DNA of 64,000 nt from Piezodorus guildinii. Taxonomy: Eukaryota; Arthropoda; Insecta; Hemiptera; Pentatomidae. The stretch covers positions 17,715,371-17,779,370 of the forward strand of contig CM041298.1 in NCBI GenBank assembly GCA_023052935.1, read 5' to 3'. Position 1 is the first letter of the stretch, and every line of letters begins with the position of its first letter. Positions 22,647-34,000 of the stretch are shown in pieces. The notes beneath the pieces were generated by a model. The model had not been told where the DNA came from, did no database searches, and was given only the letters and a program-made list of their open reading frames with translations. The position numbers and the translations under genes are program-made.

Positions 22647-23517
22647 ACTTTCACTTACTATATATAGTAAGGGGAAGTATTGCGATCGTGAAAATTTTCG
22701 AATTCCAGTTTTCAACGGAAATACACGTTTTAGGGTCCCCTGAGTCCAAATAACCAAGTCCCGCAAAAAGGTCTGTGTGTGTGTGTGTGTGGTAACTCCC
22801 GGGCGGAAACGGTAAGTCCTATGAAACTGAAATTTCATATTTAAGACAACTATACGCCCGAGACGTGACAAAACTTTTTTCATCAAAATGAGCTTATCAG
22901 AAGAGGCACTTTATACCATGCATTTTGCACCTTTTTTCGATTTTCTCGAAAACGGTTCCGACGATTTTGATTAAACTCGCTATATCGATGTAAAATTTAA
23001 TGGGCTTTAATATCATGTAGGTTTTATTTGGATAAAAATGGTCTCACAGGGCTTAAATGCCGATATTTTAAATTTTCTTTACCTAAAGTACCTTTAATTT
23101 TGTAGATTCAATAATAATAACTAGATTATCTTGGTAACGCTGATGAAAAACAGGTAAATATATAAATTGAATAAATTCGATACCCAACTAAAGGAGAAAA
23201 CAGAAAAAATATATTTCTGTATGCAATTTTTTGTTTTTGAACATAAGAACAGAAATATACATGTATGACATACCGTTGGAAAGCTTGATATTTTAGAAAA
23301 AATATTATCTCATACACAATAAATTGATACAAGTGATTATTTCAGATAATAAGGTAATCGATTTTTTAATAAAACACATGTTTTTTATAGAAATTCCATT
23401 TAATTAATTCTTTAATGATTTCACTCAATTTTATATCTAACTGTATTTGAAAATTCTTTAATTTATTTTAAAAATGGAGGTAAGTGAAAGTCGTGTGTTG
23501 CTCGCACCAGATTTTTT
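22647..23517 (-). mobile_element. Repeat family A, full length
   Basis: An 871-bp copy with palindrome end ACTTTCACTTACTATATATAG, TG run at 22773-22792, and left end AAGTGAAAGTCGTGTGTTGC, then TCGCACCAGATT. The first 500 bases are nearly identical to the copy at 15741, which suggests recent activity. Confidence 0.9.
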
Positions 23518-23559
23518 TATTTGCGAAAAGCAAAATCCGATATATAGACGGTTAAAAAA

Positions 23560-23705
23560 ATTTGCAATGTGTTTGGAGATGGTGCCTTAGGAGAAAGTAC
23601 CGTCCGTTAGTGGTTTGCTCGCTTCAGAACCAGAAATTTTGACATGAAAGACGCAAAGCGCTCGGGTCGTCCTTCAACTGTTGATGACCAAATTCAAGTA
23701 TGAGT
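23560..23705 (+). pseudogene. Second, older mariner transposase remnant
   Basis: Allowing frame shifts, the plus strand encodes GDGALGESTVRQWFARFR, then FDMKDAKRSGRPSTVDD. This is the helix-turn-helix and GRPS region of a mariner transposase, from a lineage different from M1-M3 (which read FGEGSVNERTIRRW). No termini are found. Confidence 0.65.
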
Positions 23706-23924
23706 CACAGACAACCATCACTCCACGATACAGAATATCGCAGAATATAATTGAAAAGTGAAATTTGAGAAAATAATAATAATAATCTGAAGTTTTCATT
23801 GAAATCACCACTGAAAAGCTCTGCGAATTTATTTTACAACCCTGTAAATGCCATTCGGAATAATTTCTCAAGTCAACTTATAAAAAAAATGTAACATTTT
23901 CGAATTATTATAAACCGTAAACGA

Positions 23925-24018
23925 AATTTTTTTTTTTTTTTTAAATGAGCCATGTTATAATGATTAGTTTAGCATCCTTCAAGGTACTGGGAAAAAGCTC
24001 CAGAATAAATAAATATTT
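23925..24018 (+). mobile_element. Possible LINE 3' tail
   Basis: AAGGTACTGGGAAAAAGCTCCAGAATAAAT resembles the LINE tail at 1-60 (GGGACC..AGCTCCAGAATAA). The mariner M2 begins right after it. Confidence 0.35.
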
Positions 24019-24019
24019 A

Positions 24020-24800
24020 TTGTGTTGTTTCACATGAAATGTCCGTTTTTATAGTTTCTGAAATACATAAAGCATTTTGCAGGTCTCTGTTTCTTCCGAA
24101 TGTTTACATATTTAAAGTAAACAGTTACTAATCCTCTACCTTTGTATTATAAACATTAGCTTCCCAATCAATTGCCCACTTTTTAGTATACCTCTAAATA
24201 TGAACATGGAAAAACGCGATTTTCGAGTAATATTTTTGTACGAGTTTAAACTCGGCCATTCAGCAGCTGAGGCCGCTAGAAATATTTGCAATGCGTTTGG
24301 GGAAGGGAGTGTTAATGAACGGACCATTCGCCGTTGGTTTGCTAAGTTTTCAGCTGGGGATACCGACTTGGAAAACTTGCCCCGAGGAAGACCTCCGTCC
24401 GTAATAGACAACGATGCCCTCAAACATACAGTAGAAGGAAACCCCTACCAAACAGTTAAAGGACTCTCAGCACAACTAAATGCAAGTGCATCTACCGATT
24501 CCAGTGCATCTCACTGAGCGGCAGCAAGACCCCATGTTTCAAAACATACCGTGCAAAAATCGAAAGAACTGTGCTACGATGTTCTTCCGCACCCACCATA
24601 TTCTCCCGACTTGTCTCCAACAGATAGCCAACCACCTGTTCTGAAATTTAGACAACTACGTAAAAGGAAAACTTTTTGAAAATGATGATCAAGTGAAAAG
24701 TGCGTTTTCAGATTTTGTTTCACTTCAAAGCTTAGAGTTTTTCAGTTCGGGGATAAAAGAGTTGGTGTCACGTTGGGAAAAATGTGTAGAAAAAGAATAA
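24020..24800 (+). mobile_element. Mariner-type element, internally deleted (copy M2)
   Basis: The 5' terminus TTGTGTTGTTTCACATGAAA follows a TA. An ATG at 24200 opens 105 codons: the helix-turn-helix (ARNICNAFGEGSVNERTIRRW), then FSAGDTDLENLPRGRPPSV and KGLSAQLNASAST. The frame is then lost. After a deletion the DNA encodes RPHVSKHTVQK- and PHPPYSPDLSPTD-like codons (third catalytic Asp region), and then the C-terminal SRWEKCVEKE. The 3' terminal repeat is missing, so the right end is approximate. Confidence 0.85.
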
Positions 24801-27088
24801 TTAATAAACGCAAGCTCATGCACAGAACCTCAGTCTTTACTGAATATGTCAAGTTCTTTGTCTGTTGGCCCATGGTACACGGCTGTGATGAGGGCTGCAT
24901 ATATGTCAGGCGCCGGGCGTTTTTTTTTTTTTCTTTAAAAGTATATTAAATAAAAAAAAATAATAATAATAAATAAATAAAAAATAAGAAAAAAATATTA
25001 CACGGTCTAGCCGGAGTATAGATAACCAAATATAATAAATACATCTGATAGATGATTATCAGGAAATAATTCTGAAGCAGTTCATTTCGAATACATCAAA
25101 TAAAATAATAACTACATGAGATGGGGATTTTTCGAGTCGAGGGAGAATGGAATACAGTAATCATAAAATTAGAGGAAAATCAAAATTATTAAGAACATAT
25201 AAATAAGTCAAGATTATGGGAGTGTTTTGGCCACAAATAGAAAATGGGTAAAAAAAAAAAAAATAAAAGGTAGTTTACAGATTGCCAAGAGAGACAATTG
25301 CAAAAGAAACATCATAGATGGTATTTTCATAAGATAAGTAAATGGAGGAATTAAGTTACAAGTGAAATGCATTACTAATATTTGTCCCTTTTACAAAACT
25401 GATCCAGGATGATGAAACTTGAAAATGTATTATATATTTCAAACTCTATCAGTATACTAAAATATAATAACAGACAACTATCACAAGACAGTGATACCAA
25501 ATTCAATATCAAACAATAACATTATATTATTGGTGCTGAAAATAATAATGTATGATAATAGTTCAACGAGTAATCAATAATTTTAAATACATTGATATAT
25601 AAAACTTGTAAATATGAATACCTAGTAGTGTTAAAGATAAAATCTATTTTTTGCTATTACCGTTACTTTATTTTCAAGTTAAAATAAACATTAAGAACAA
25701 TATTATGAACTATATAAAACTGAAAACATAACAATAAAAAAGACATTTTGAATATCACTTTGTTTTTTAAAAACAATTTTAAAGGCCTAATTATTTCATT
25801 CATCTCATAATACAAGGATGGCAATCATGGGTTGATGGTTTCCACAATAATGGGTAAAAAAAAAAAAAAAAAAAATGTATGGGAAAAAATCAGAAAGCCA
25901 TTTCTATTACTGCATTACTCCTTATCTTTGCACAGACTTGTTGCAAGACTTTTTATTTGCTTATAGCAACAAGGGATATATTATACCACTTTGCCGAAGA
26001 GATCTAAAAAAATATCCCAAAATAAAAACAAGTATTGAATAATAACCAAAACAATAAATGATAAGCTTAGACCTTAATATTAACAAATAATCAAAGTAAT
26101 AAAATAAAAAATGCATCTATTTAGTCCAAATATTCCATAAAAGTATAAGTAAGAGTAATATTATTTCAATGAACCAAAATGTAGATATTTTCAAATAAAA
26201 CATCAATTCAGAAATAAACGAGTTAAAGTAAAAAATATTTTTAGTACTAGGAGGAAGAATCATAATACAATAAAAGAAAACCTGGAAAAAGAGACTGAAG
26301 CTATTTTTCAAAACTATATCTAACTAGGTGGATTAAATGTCAAAATAATTTTTAGTATCCTCAGAATTTTTTGTTGGCACAAAGATCTAAAACAGATGAT
26401 AATGCCAACTGATAAACTCACATATATAACTTAAAGAATGCAAGAAATATTAGGATAAAATGCATGATAAATCTTTATGTAGATCAGATACATCAATCAT
26501 GATAATTCACAATATGATACAGTGTTGACAGCCATCAAAATAGTTTACTCGTGAGTATATCTGGTTTGTGATATAAATGTCTATGGATGAAGAAAATTGT
26601 CACAGATTATTTCCATTTTGTTCTATAGAAATAAAACTGCCTTATCAATAAAGATATATACAAACAATTTGAGAATATAATCAAAGAACAAGGTATATAG
26701 CTAATTTACTGAAAATGAGGTTAGATGAAATGATTGTTAAGTAATGATAAACTGACCAAAATCATCACATCAGATGCACACTTATCAAGTTCCTAACACT
26801 TTTGACCATTTAATAAATACAAGATTTGACATGAATTATCAGTTTTTACGGATAAAGATAAGTTAATTATGGAATATCTGAAAGTGTGATAGTAAAGTTG
26901 AACTGTAATCATTCAAACATAGGTTATCATACAGATACAGTATCAAAAAATGACACATTCTCTAAATTTTATTATTGTGCATCTTTAAACGAACTAACTC
27001 GAGTTTCTGTTATTAAATTTTAATTAACATTATGATAAAATTTAGGAAAACAAAGCGGAGGAAACTAATCAGCAGGTTATAAACTTAC
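24801..27088 (-). other. AT-rich putative intron 1 of the SAM-domain gene, no exon found
   Basis: About 2.3 kb with no credible minus-strand coding exon. A simple AAT/AAAT run lies at about 24950-24995. Since the SAM exon ends at a good donor, this should be intron, and the remaining exons may lie further left among the repeats or outside the window. Confidence 0.4.
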
Positions 27089-27559
27089 CGAAGTAGAATA
27101 TGGTTGAGAACTCAGCCTGATTCCATCTTGAGCCAAACGTTCCCGAATCAACATCTTCAACTGCACTTTTGGTATTCTAACCAATTCCGCTTTTCCTTCT
27201 TCGTATTCGTCGACATAGCGAGGTACTTCTTGTGCACTACCGCTGGATGGGCTCCGGGATTTGTCAGAATTCCTCGACGACCTGGCCGAGGAAGTTTCAC
27301 CCTTACATTCTTCCTGGATCGCTTGCGATTCTTCCAGAGTAAAATAGACGGAAGCAGCCCCTTCTTCCCTGAGAGTCCGGACGGACTGGAGCAATCTCTG
27401 CCTGTGATTAGCATTGAATACTCCAATAGCGTCCAAATCGGGATCTCCTACTTGTTTACATATTTCCAGGTCGTCGTAGCCGTTATCGAGGAAGGATTCG
27501 GCATATTGGCCGAGATGGAGGGAACGAAGCCACTCAACGACGATGTTGCTGCTTGACAT
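27089..27559 (-). CDS. SAM-domain protein (SAMD5/SASH1 type), first coding exon
   Basis: The ATG at 27559 opens 157 codons ending in QPYSTS at a phase-0 donor (CG|GTAAGT, GT at 27088-27087). Residues about 5-65 form a sterile alpha motif domain: VVEWLRSLHLGQYAESFLDN, then GYDDLEICKQVGDPDLDAIG, then HRQRLLQSVRTLREEG. This pattern is characteristic of the SAM domain of SAMD5 and of the C-terminal SAM of SASH1/SLY adaptors. A Ser/Arg/Lys-rich linker (ARSSRNSDKSRSPSSG, about 92-107) follows, then a charged segment with RIPKVQLKMLIRERLAQDGI. SAM domains mediate protein-protein assembly in signalling scaffolds. The downstream exons were not found. The start lies 396 bp from the ZPR1 start on the other strand. 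Confidence 0.85.
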
Positions 27560-27955
27560 GACGTTGGAGGCATACTACGGCATGGGTCCCTGTCACACAC
27601 GATACGCGAGCACTCAGCACCTATTGGAGACAACCTTCTCTCGGGACAGTCTCCGACATATTGACATTCTCACTCTAGTTCCAAACTTTCACCGCCTCCT
27701 AAAACAAAGCAGCACCTTACAAATTTCTTAATACCATAATACCTCAGATAATGAATTATGTATTTTAAATTATATATTCACAAAACTTTTATTAATCAAT
27801 ATAAAATTTACCCAAAAGTTTAAAATAAAACAACTTATCTCAATAATGTCGATAGATTACCGAAAGTTGTTATCTTGACTTCACTGTCAAGAAGGTAACA
27901 CTCCTGGTTATAGATATTGTAGTTTTTAAATTCACGACCAATTTATGAGAAAAGA
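27560..27955. promoter_or_regulatory. Probable bidirectional promoter (SAM gene / ZPR1)
   Basis: The 396 bp between the two divergent ATG codons must hold both 5' leaders and both core promoters. The first part (27560-27715) is G+C-rich compared with the surroundings. An inverted CTTGAC..GTCAAG pair lies at about 27872-27891, and GTCGATAGA, a weak match to a DRE-like element, at 27848. No clear TATA box is seen for either gene, as expected for housekeeping promoters. Confidence 0.6.
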
Positions 27956-28075
27956 ATGGCAGCTAATGGAGAAGAGATTCAAATTAAAAGATCGGTTTTT
28001 ACAGATTTTAATCCCGAAGAAGCTGTAGATGATATCACTCAGATTGAATCACTTTGTGTTAATTGTGGACAGAAT
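27956..28075 (+). CDS. ZPR1: ZPR1 exon 1
   Basis: It encodes residues 1-40, starting [18 protein letters not shown] and ending LCVNCGQN, with the first half of zinc finger 1. An earlier ATG at 27944 is out of frame and lacks the family sequence, so 27956 was chosen. The donor is AAT|GTAAGT (phase 0). Confidence 0.9.
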
Positions 28076-31000
28076 GTAAGTTAACTGCATGTGGATAGCC
28101 ACTATGTAATGCACTATTCAGACCATCTATTAACTCAGTTTTAACTAAAAGGAACTAATTACTTTATTGAGAGCGACAAATACAATTCTGACTTTTGTGG
28201 CATATTTTAGGTTCTAGGGTTTTACATTAGTAGCCCAGTGATTGTCTCCAACTGGGGATATTGTATTTTTCTTTATTTGTATATCGCTCATTTGGCTGAA
28301 TATGGTATATATGAGGGAATATTTATATGAAACTTAATTTGTATAAATATCTTGCGCATAAAAGCTGTTGAATACTGCTGTAAATCAAGTTCAACATGTT
28401 ATATTATTCCTATTCCTCTTGCTTAAGAAAAATGCTTAAATTCATAGTTACTGGTCATGACAGTTTAATTTTTACTCAATCCTTTACCAAAATGCATTTA
28501 CAGGTTTAATACATTAAAGACATATGTTCTAGGGTATCACAAAAATGCTACTTACTAAAATTCCATTTTATAAAGAAGTTGTGATTATGTCATTCGAGTG
28601 TTTGGAATGCGGCTACAGTAATAATGAAATACAATCTGCGGGTAGAGTTGAAGAGAAGGGTGTTCGTATTACTCTAAGTGTGGAAAGTCCAGAAGATTTA
28701 AATCGCCAAGTAGTGAAGTCAGATTATACGGCTGTTAAACTACCTGTTTTGGATTTTGAAATTCCTTCGCAATCGCAGAAAGGAGGTATGTTTTATCAAA
28801 TGTTATTAATTTTGGTACTATGTATGCTTTATCCTTCTCCATTCAAATATTTTACTATGCTTCAATTACGTTAAAAGAAGTCTCATTATTCATACATCTG
28901 AAAATGATTATACTGATAAGCTCATGAACAACATATATGACTAGTTTTATTTCTTACAATTCAAGTATTCTTCGTTATACTGCTTGATATATTTATTACT
29001 TTCAGCTAGAGTGAGAATAGGATTTCACCTTTTATATGACTTAAATTTTTTCAATTCATTGGATTATTTACAATCAACTTAATTACCTCTTTTAAATTTG
29101 GTTGCAACATTTAAACAGTAACATGGAAATTACTATCTCTTCGTGTTTTATTTTTGCGTACTTCAATAAAATCCTCTAAGGATTCTCATTTGATTTAGTT
29201 TTAAACAAAAAACAAGTGACTAAGAAAATTGTCTCTTTATTAGCACTTGTTCAAAAATTCATCAGTGCATATGCTCAGGGATTTTATCTTTAAAGTAAGT
29301 TCACTTTAGAAATTCAAATAGTTTACATGTGAGTTGGTTAAATATTCTGCTTACATGTTATATACCACATAACTTAATTTACTCATTACACAGTTTATTA
29401 ATTATTTTTAATCCATTATTTTCCCTTAAATTTCAGAGGTGACCACAGTCGAAGGAATAATAGACAGAGCTTAAGAGGTCTAAATCAAGATCAGGAAATG
29501 AGAAGATCCACAGATCCAGAAACTGCGGACAAAATTAAAGATTTCATTGAAAAATTACAAGCATTAAAAACCCTCACGCGCCCATTTGTTTTGGTATTTA
29601 TAAAATTCATTCTATTTTTTTTTTTTTTTTTTTTTTGTATCACTTTGTTATCAGTAGATCTAATGTGCAATTTAGACTAACTTGCTATTCCTATAAACCA
29701 GGTTATCTCCGTTATCATTTATTTAATATTACAATGTTTCACAGCTTATAATATTTTATGTTTCTTTGACTTTTCAGTAATTGTAGAAATACAGCAATAT
29801 ACATTATCTTACATATTAAGATTGAAAATCTATCTATGAGAGAAGTTGGTTCAGGGTGCAGTCAATTTAACACACAATTAAGTGTAAACTTAATTTATAA
29901 ATTAAGTTTACGCTTAATTGTGTGTTAAATTGACTGCACCCTGAACCAACTTCTCTCATATATACACACAATCAACCATTGTCACTTCATAAAAATCTAT
30001 CTAATTTAAGTAGTATTTATTCTCACTAGGTTTTAACTGATTCTGAGATAAATAACATTTCAGTATTGGAAGTATAAAATTTTTGTTAAATTATTTGTAA
30101 CAAAAATGTGATACTTCCAATACTGAATTTTAGATACATATGAGGTTCAAATAGTTAGTAATGAATTGTGGATGTAACTAGTTGACCGTTGAGAATTACT
30201 GGAAGGAATTAGTCCTGCTAGCGGTCATTAAATGAAACAGCTAAATAGTTTCAACTATTTATTGTTTGCCAACGTTTCGACCTCCCTTTGTGGGTCATCA
30301 TCAGGGTGCATGGTGGGAGAATGGAAACTGATTTATTTAAACTGATTTCAGTTTCCATTCTCCCACCATGCACCCTGATGATGACCCACAAAGGGGGGGG
30401 GTGTCGAAACGTTGGCAAACAATAAATAGTTGAAACTATTTAGCTGTTTCATTTAATAAGCGCTACCCGGGCTAATTCCTTCCAGTTATTAATGAATTTC
30501 AAAAATTAAATATTGGGTTGTAAAATAAATTTGTAGCGTTTTTTACTGGTGATTTCAATAAAAACTTCAGATTCATGTAAATATTTTTAATGATATGACC
30601 CATTTTGATCTATCACATGTTGCCCTCCAAAGGCAATTTTTTAATGCCGTCCTCCCAGAACTTCTCAGATTTTTGTGCAATGAATTCCTCTATGTGCATT
30701 TTCTAGTCCTCAAGGGAATTAAAGTGTTTCCCATTAAGAGTCCCACCTGACCTATGACTGTTTTTTTTTTTTTTTTTTTGGTAAATAACCTTTTGGGCAA
30801 ATGCAACACATAGAAGTAAAAATTCTATGGTAAAATCTAGTCGCACCACTTATTAGATCACAGCTGTTTGTTTGAACTTGCTCAAATGAAAAACAATAGA
30901 GCCTATGACAAAAGACATTACTGATAATGTGGAGTGGGGCCGATGTCATATAGTTTTTGTATTACCCTACTTGAAGAGATTACATTAAATTTAACAATCA

Positions 31001-34000
31001 ATTTTCTTTGTAGATACTTGAGGACATAAGTGGAAATTCTTGGGTAGAAAACCCAAAAGCACCAAAACCAGACCCTAACTGTCACATGGTTCAGTTCAAT
31101 CGGAGTAAATCTGAAGACCATGCCCTGGGTTTATACACAAGAGAAGAAATAGGAGAGCCGGAAGGGAAGGAAGAATCTCTTCTTCCGCCGATGGGTGAGT
31201 CCGCAGAGACGCTGGACTTGGAAGCTGAAGTACTCACATTTCCTACCAATTGCCCTATTTGTGGAAATGCTACGACTACCAATATGAAATTGACTAGTAA
31301 GTTTTTATATAAATCATAATTTTTAATTTTTGAGGACAATGCGGAAATATCAATTTAAACTTTTAAAAGTCTTAGCCCAAAATAGATATATCTCCTTTAA
31401 TTTCAAACTACCAGATCACTCAAACCTGCTAGTTCATAACCTCTCTTTACATCTTATGATCTCTGAGGCCTGAAAAGACAGTGGCCTCGAGACCTACTGA
31501 TCAAATAAAAATTGAAGTGCTCTACCTTGGGTAGATTCTTCCTAAGAATTTTTCAAGCCAATTATTTTGGTGTAGCACATTAGCTTATTGTAATTAAAAA
31601 CAGTTCTAAATTTCAACAAAAGATAAGAAAAAAACAAAACTTTACATGTTCCCTGCAGTATAGGGTCAATTGACCCTGTGTCTTAACTTTCCATTAGTGC
31701 TGAGCGTGTAAGAGGTAAACTTTCAAAAATGCTCGAACCTTTTTCAGCTTTAGACCTTTCCAAGAGTAGAAACCAATAATGTTTATCTGTTTCGAACTTC
31801 AATAATCTCAATAGCCTCTTTTTTAATTTTAATTTTCCTAAAGTATGAAAAAGGTTGTTATGTTTAGGAGTGGGAGGGTGGACAAACCTAAAAAAAAAAG
31901 AAAGTCATTTCCTGTTTCTAAAATTTCATAACATTTAATTTTATGAAGTGAAAAGGTGATTTTGATTAAAAAAAGAAAAAAAATGTATTAATGAGTACAA
32001 CATCCATGAGGTTAATGAACTTTTGAATGAATCAATTAACGTCCTGCTGCCGTGGTATTCTCACCTAAACCTATGGAGTGGAAAAACAAATGATTTTGCC
32101 TAAATTAATAAATTTTCAGGAGGCTGAATACATTTAAAGAAAGGAAAGAATACGGGGCCAGTTGATCCAGTGATGCATTTGTGGATAGTTACTGCACGGT
32201 GTCAATTGTCACTTTTGGATGATTATGGATTTCTCCTTCCACATTGAACATGTTAAAAGTCTTCATGAAAAAATATTAACAAGAAACATAAATGTTCACA
32301 CTATACAAATACAAAACAGAACTATACAACTATAAAATAAAACATACATATATTAAAAGTAAGATATGATAATGTGATAATAACAGGTGTGTGAAATGGA
32401 AGGGGTAATAAAATTATTGTTTCTTCATTTAGTTTAATATGTCATTGTAGGTAGAAGAGATGCAATTATGCATTTAAAAATTCATAAGCAATAATTTCTC
32501 AAGAAAAGATAATTCGATCATTATTATAACTTGTAACCCTGTTATAAATGAACATTTATTTTATTGTTGCATATTTATGTTTCTTGTTGATATTTATATT
32601 GTGTGTATATATAAATTCTTTAACTCTATAATTATCTTAAAAAGTTTCATTGTCCATGATCCGTGCTGTGTATAACCGTTAAATTTTTAAAAAAGGTTAA
32701 CATGGTGGAATTATTGTGAATTCCTTTTAGTTTTTATAATTTTATAAGCTAGGAATCAATGCCACAATCCAGTCTCTTTTAGATGCAAAATGGGTCCTCC
32801 CAGACTACTGGGTTACGCAATTTCTCACAGGGTATGGGGGCTTTCGATCTAAACTCTCAGGCTTTGGGATAGATATCAATCCCTTATGCCCTAGCTGTGA
32901 AATATTCAAGTCTGCTGAGCATATCCTGTCAACTTGCACCGTCTTTGAACCCCAACGGATCAGACTTCTGAGGAAAACCCGGACTCTACGTCTTATCAGA
33001 CAACAAATTTCCTCAGCTGGTGACTAAAAGAAACTATCTGTACTCTACAAAGAGTTTGTATACGGGTGGAAAACAGCCGTGGGCCCAGACCATTTTAGGA
33101 TCAGGAGAAGACCAGTGGGAAGAATAGAAGGTAGAGAAGGTGCTCCTTAAAGTTAAAAATTAGAAGACAGACAATCTTAAAGAATATTGTTGGCAACGTC
33201 AACTTGTTGCTATAACTGGCGACTAGAGGTTGTCACAGCCCGTGTTGAAAATTATGCAAGGAAGGGTGTTATTATTATTTTGTTCACCTTATTACAATGT
33301 TTTTATCATTCTATGCCTCAACTCCTTTAGGAATAAAATTGCACTAAAAGGGAGTGAAAATCTTTGGTTATGCTGTCCTTCAGAAAGGACGAAAAATAGT
33401 GGTCCCGAGCCTGTGTGATATCACAGGACTCTTTGAAGATCCCTGTCCTAATTAAATCTGGCGACTAGACGTTGTCACAGCCCGTGTTGCATATTATGCA
33501 AGGAAGGGTGTTATTATTATTTTGTTCACCTTATTACAATGTTTTTATCATTCTATGCCTCAACTCCCTTAGGAATAAAATTGCACTCAAAGGGAGTGAA
33601 AATCTTTGGTTATGCTGTCCTTCAGAAAGGACGAAAAATGGTGGTCCCGAGCCTGTGTGATATCACAGGACTCTTACTCTTTGAAGATCCCTATCCTAAT
33701 TAAATCTGGATAGGCAAAATTTAGTTCTCTCACTGTAACTAAAAGTAGCATAAAATTGAGGTTAAATACATAAACAAACAAACAAAAACTGGTCAGAATT
33801 AGTTTTCATAATTTTCTTCCATTCAAAGTTTGATTCTGATTTTTAAAACACACTTTTCTATAATTTTGACTTTATTCAATCTTTCATATTATCATTAATG
33901 TCTTATATAATAAATAACTTTATTTTATTTATTTATTTTTTTTTTTTACAGAAATTCCTTACTTTAAAGAGGTAGTTATAATGGCTACGAATTGTGACAG

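Noticed and set aside
24801..27088. Further exons of the SAM-domain gene
   Set aside because: I scanned the minus strand for frames with acceptor and donor sites and found none with protein-like composition.
27104..27556. 150-codon plus-strand frame opposite the SAM exon
   Set aside because: It is antisense to a recognisable SAM domain and has no known motif.
33230..33660. Two nearly identical 62-codon frames suggesting a duplicated small gene
   Set aside because: They lie in the tandemly duplicated part of a SINE and have no coding character.
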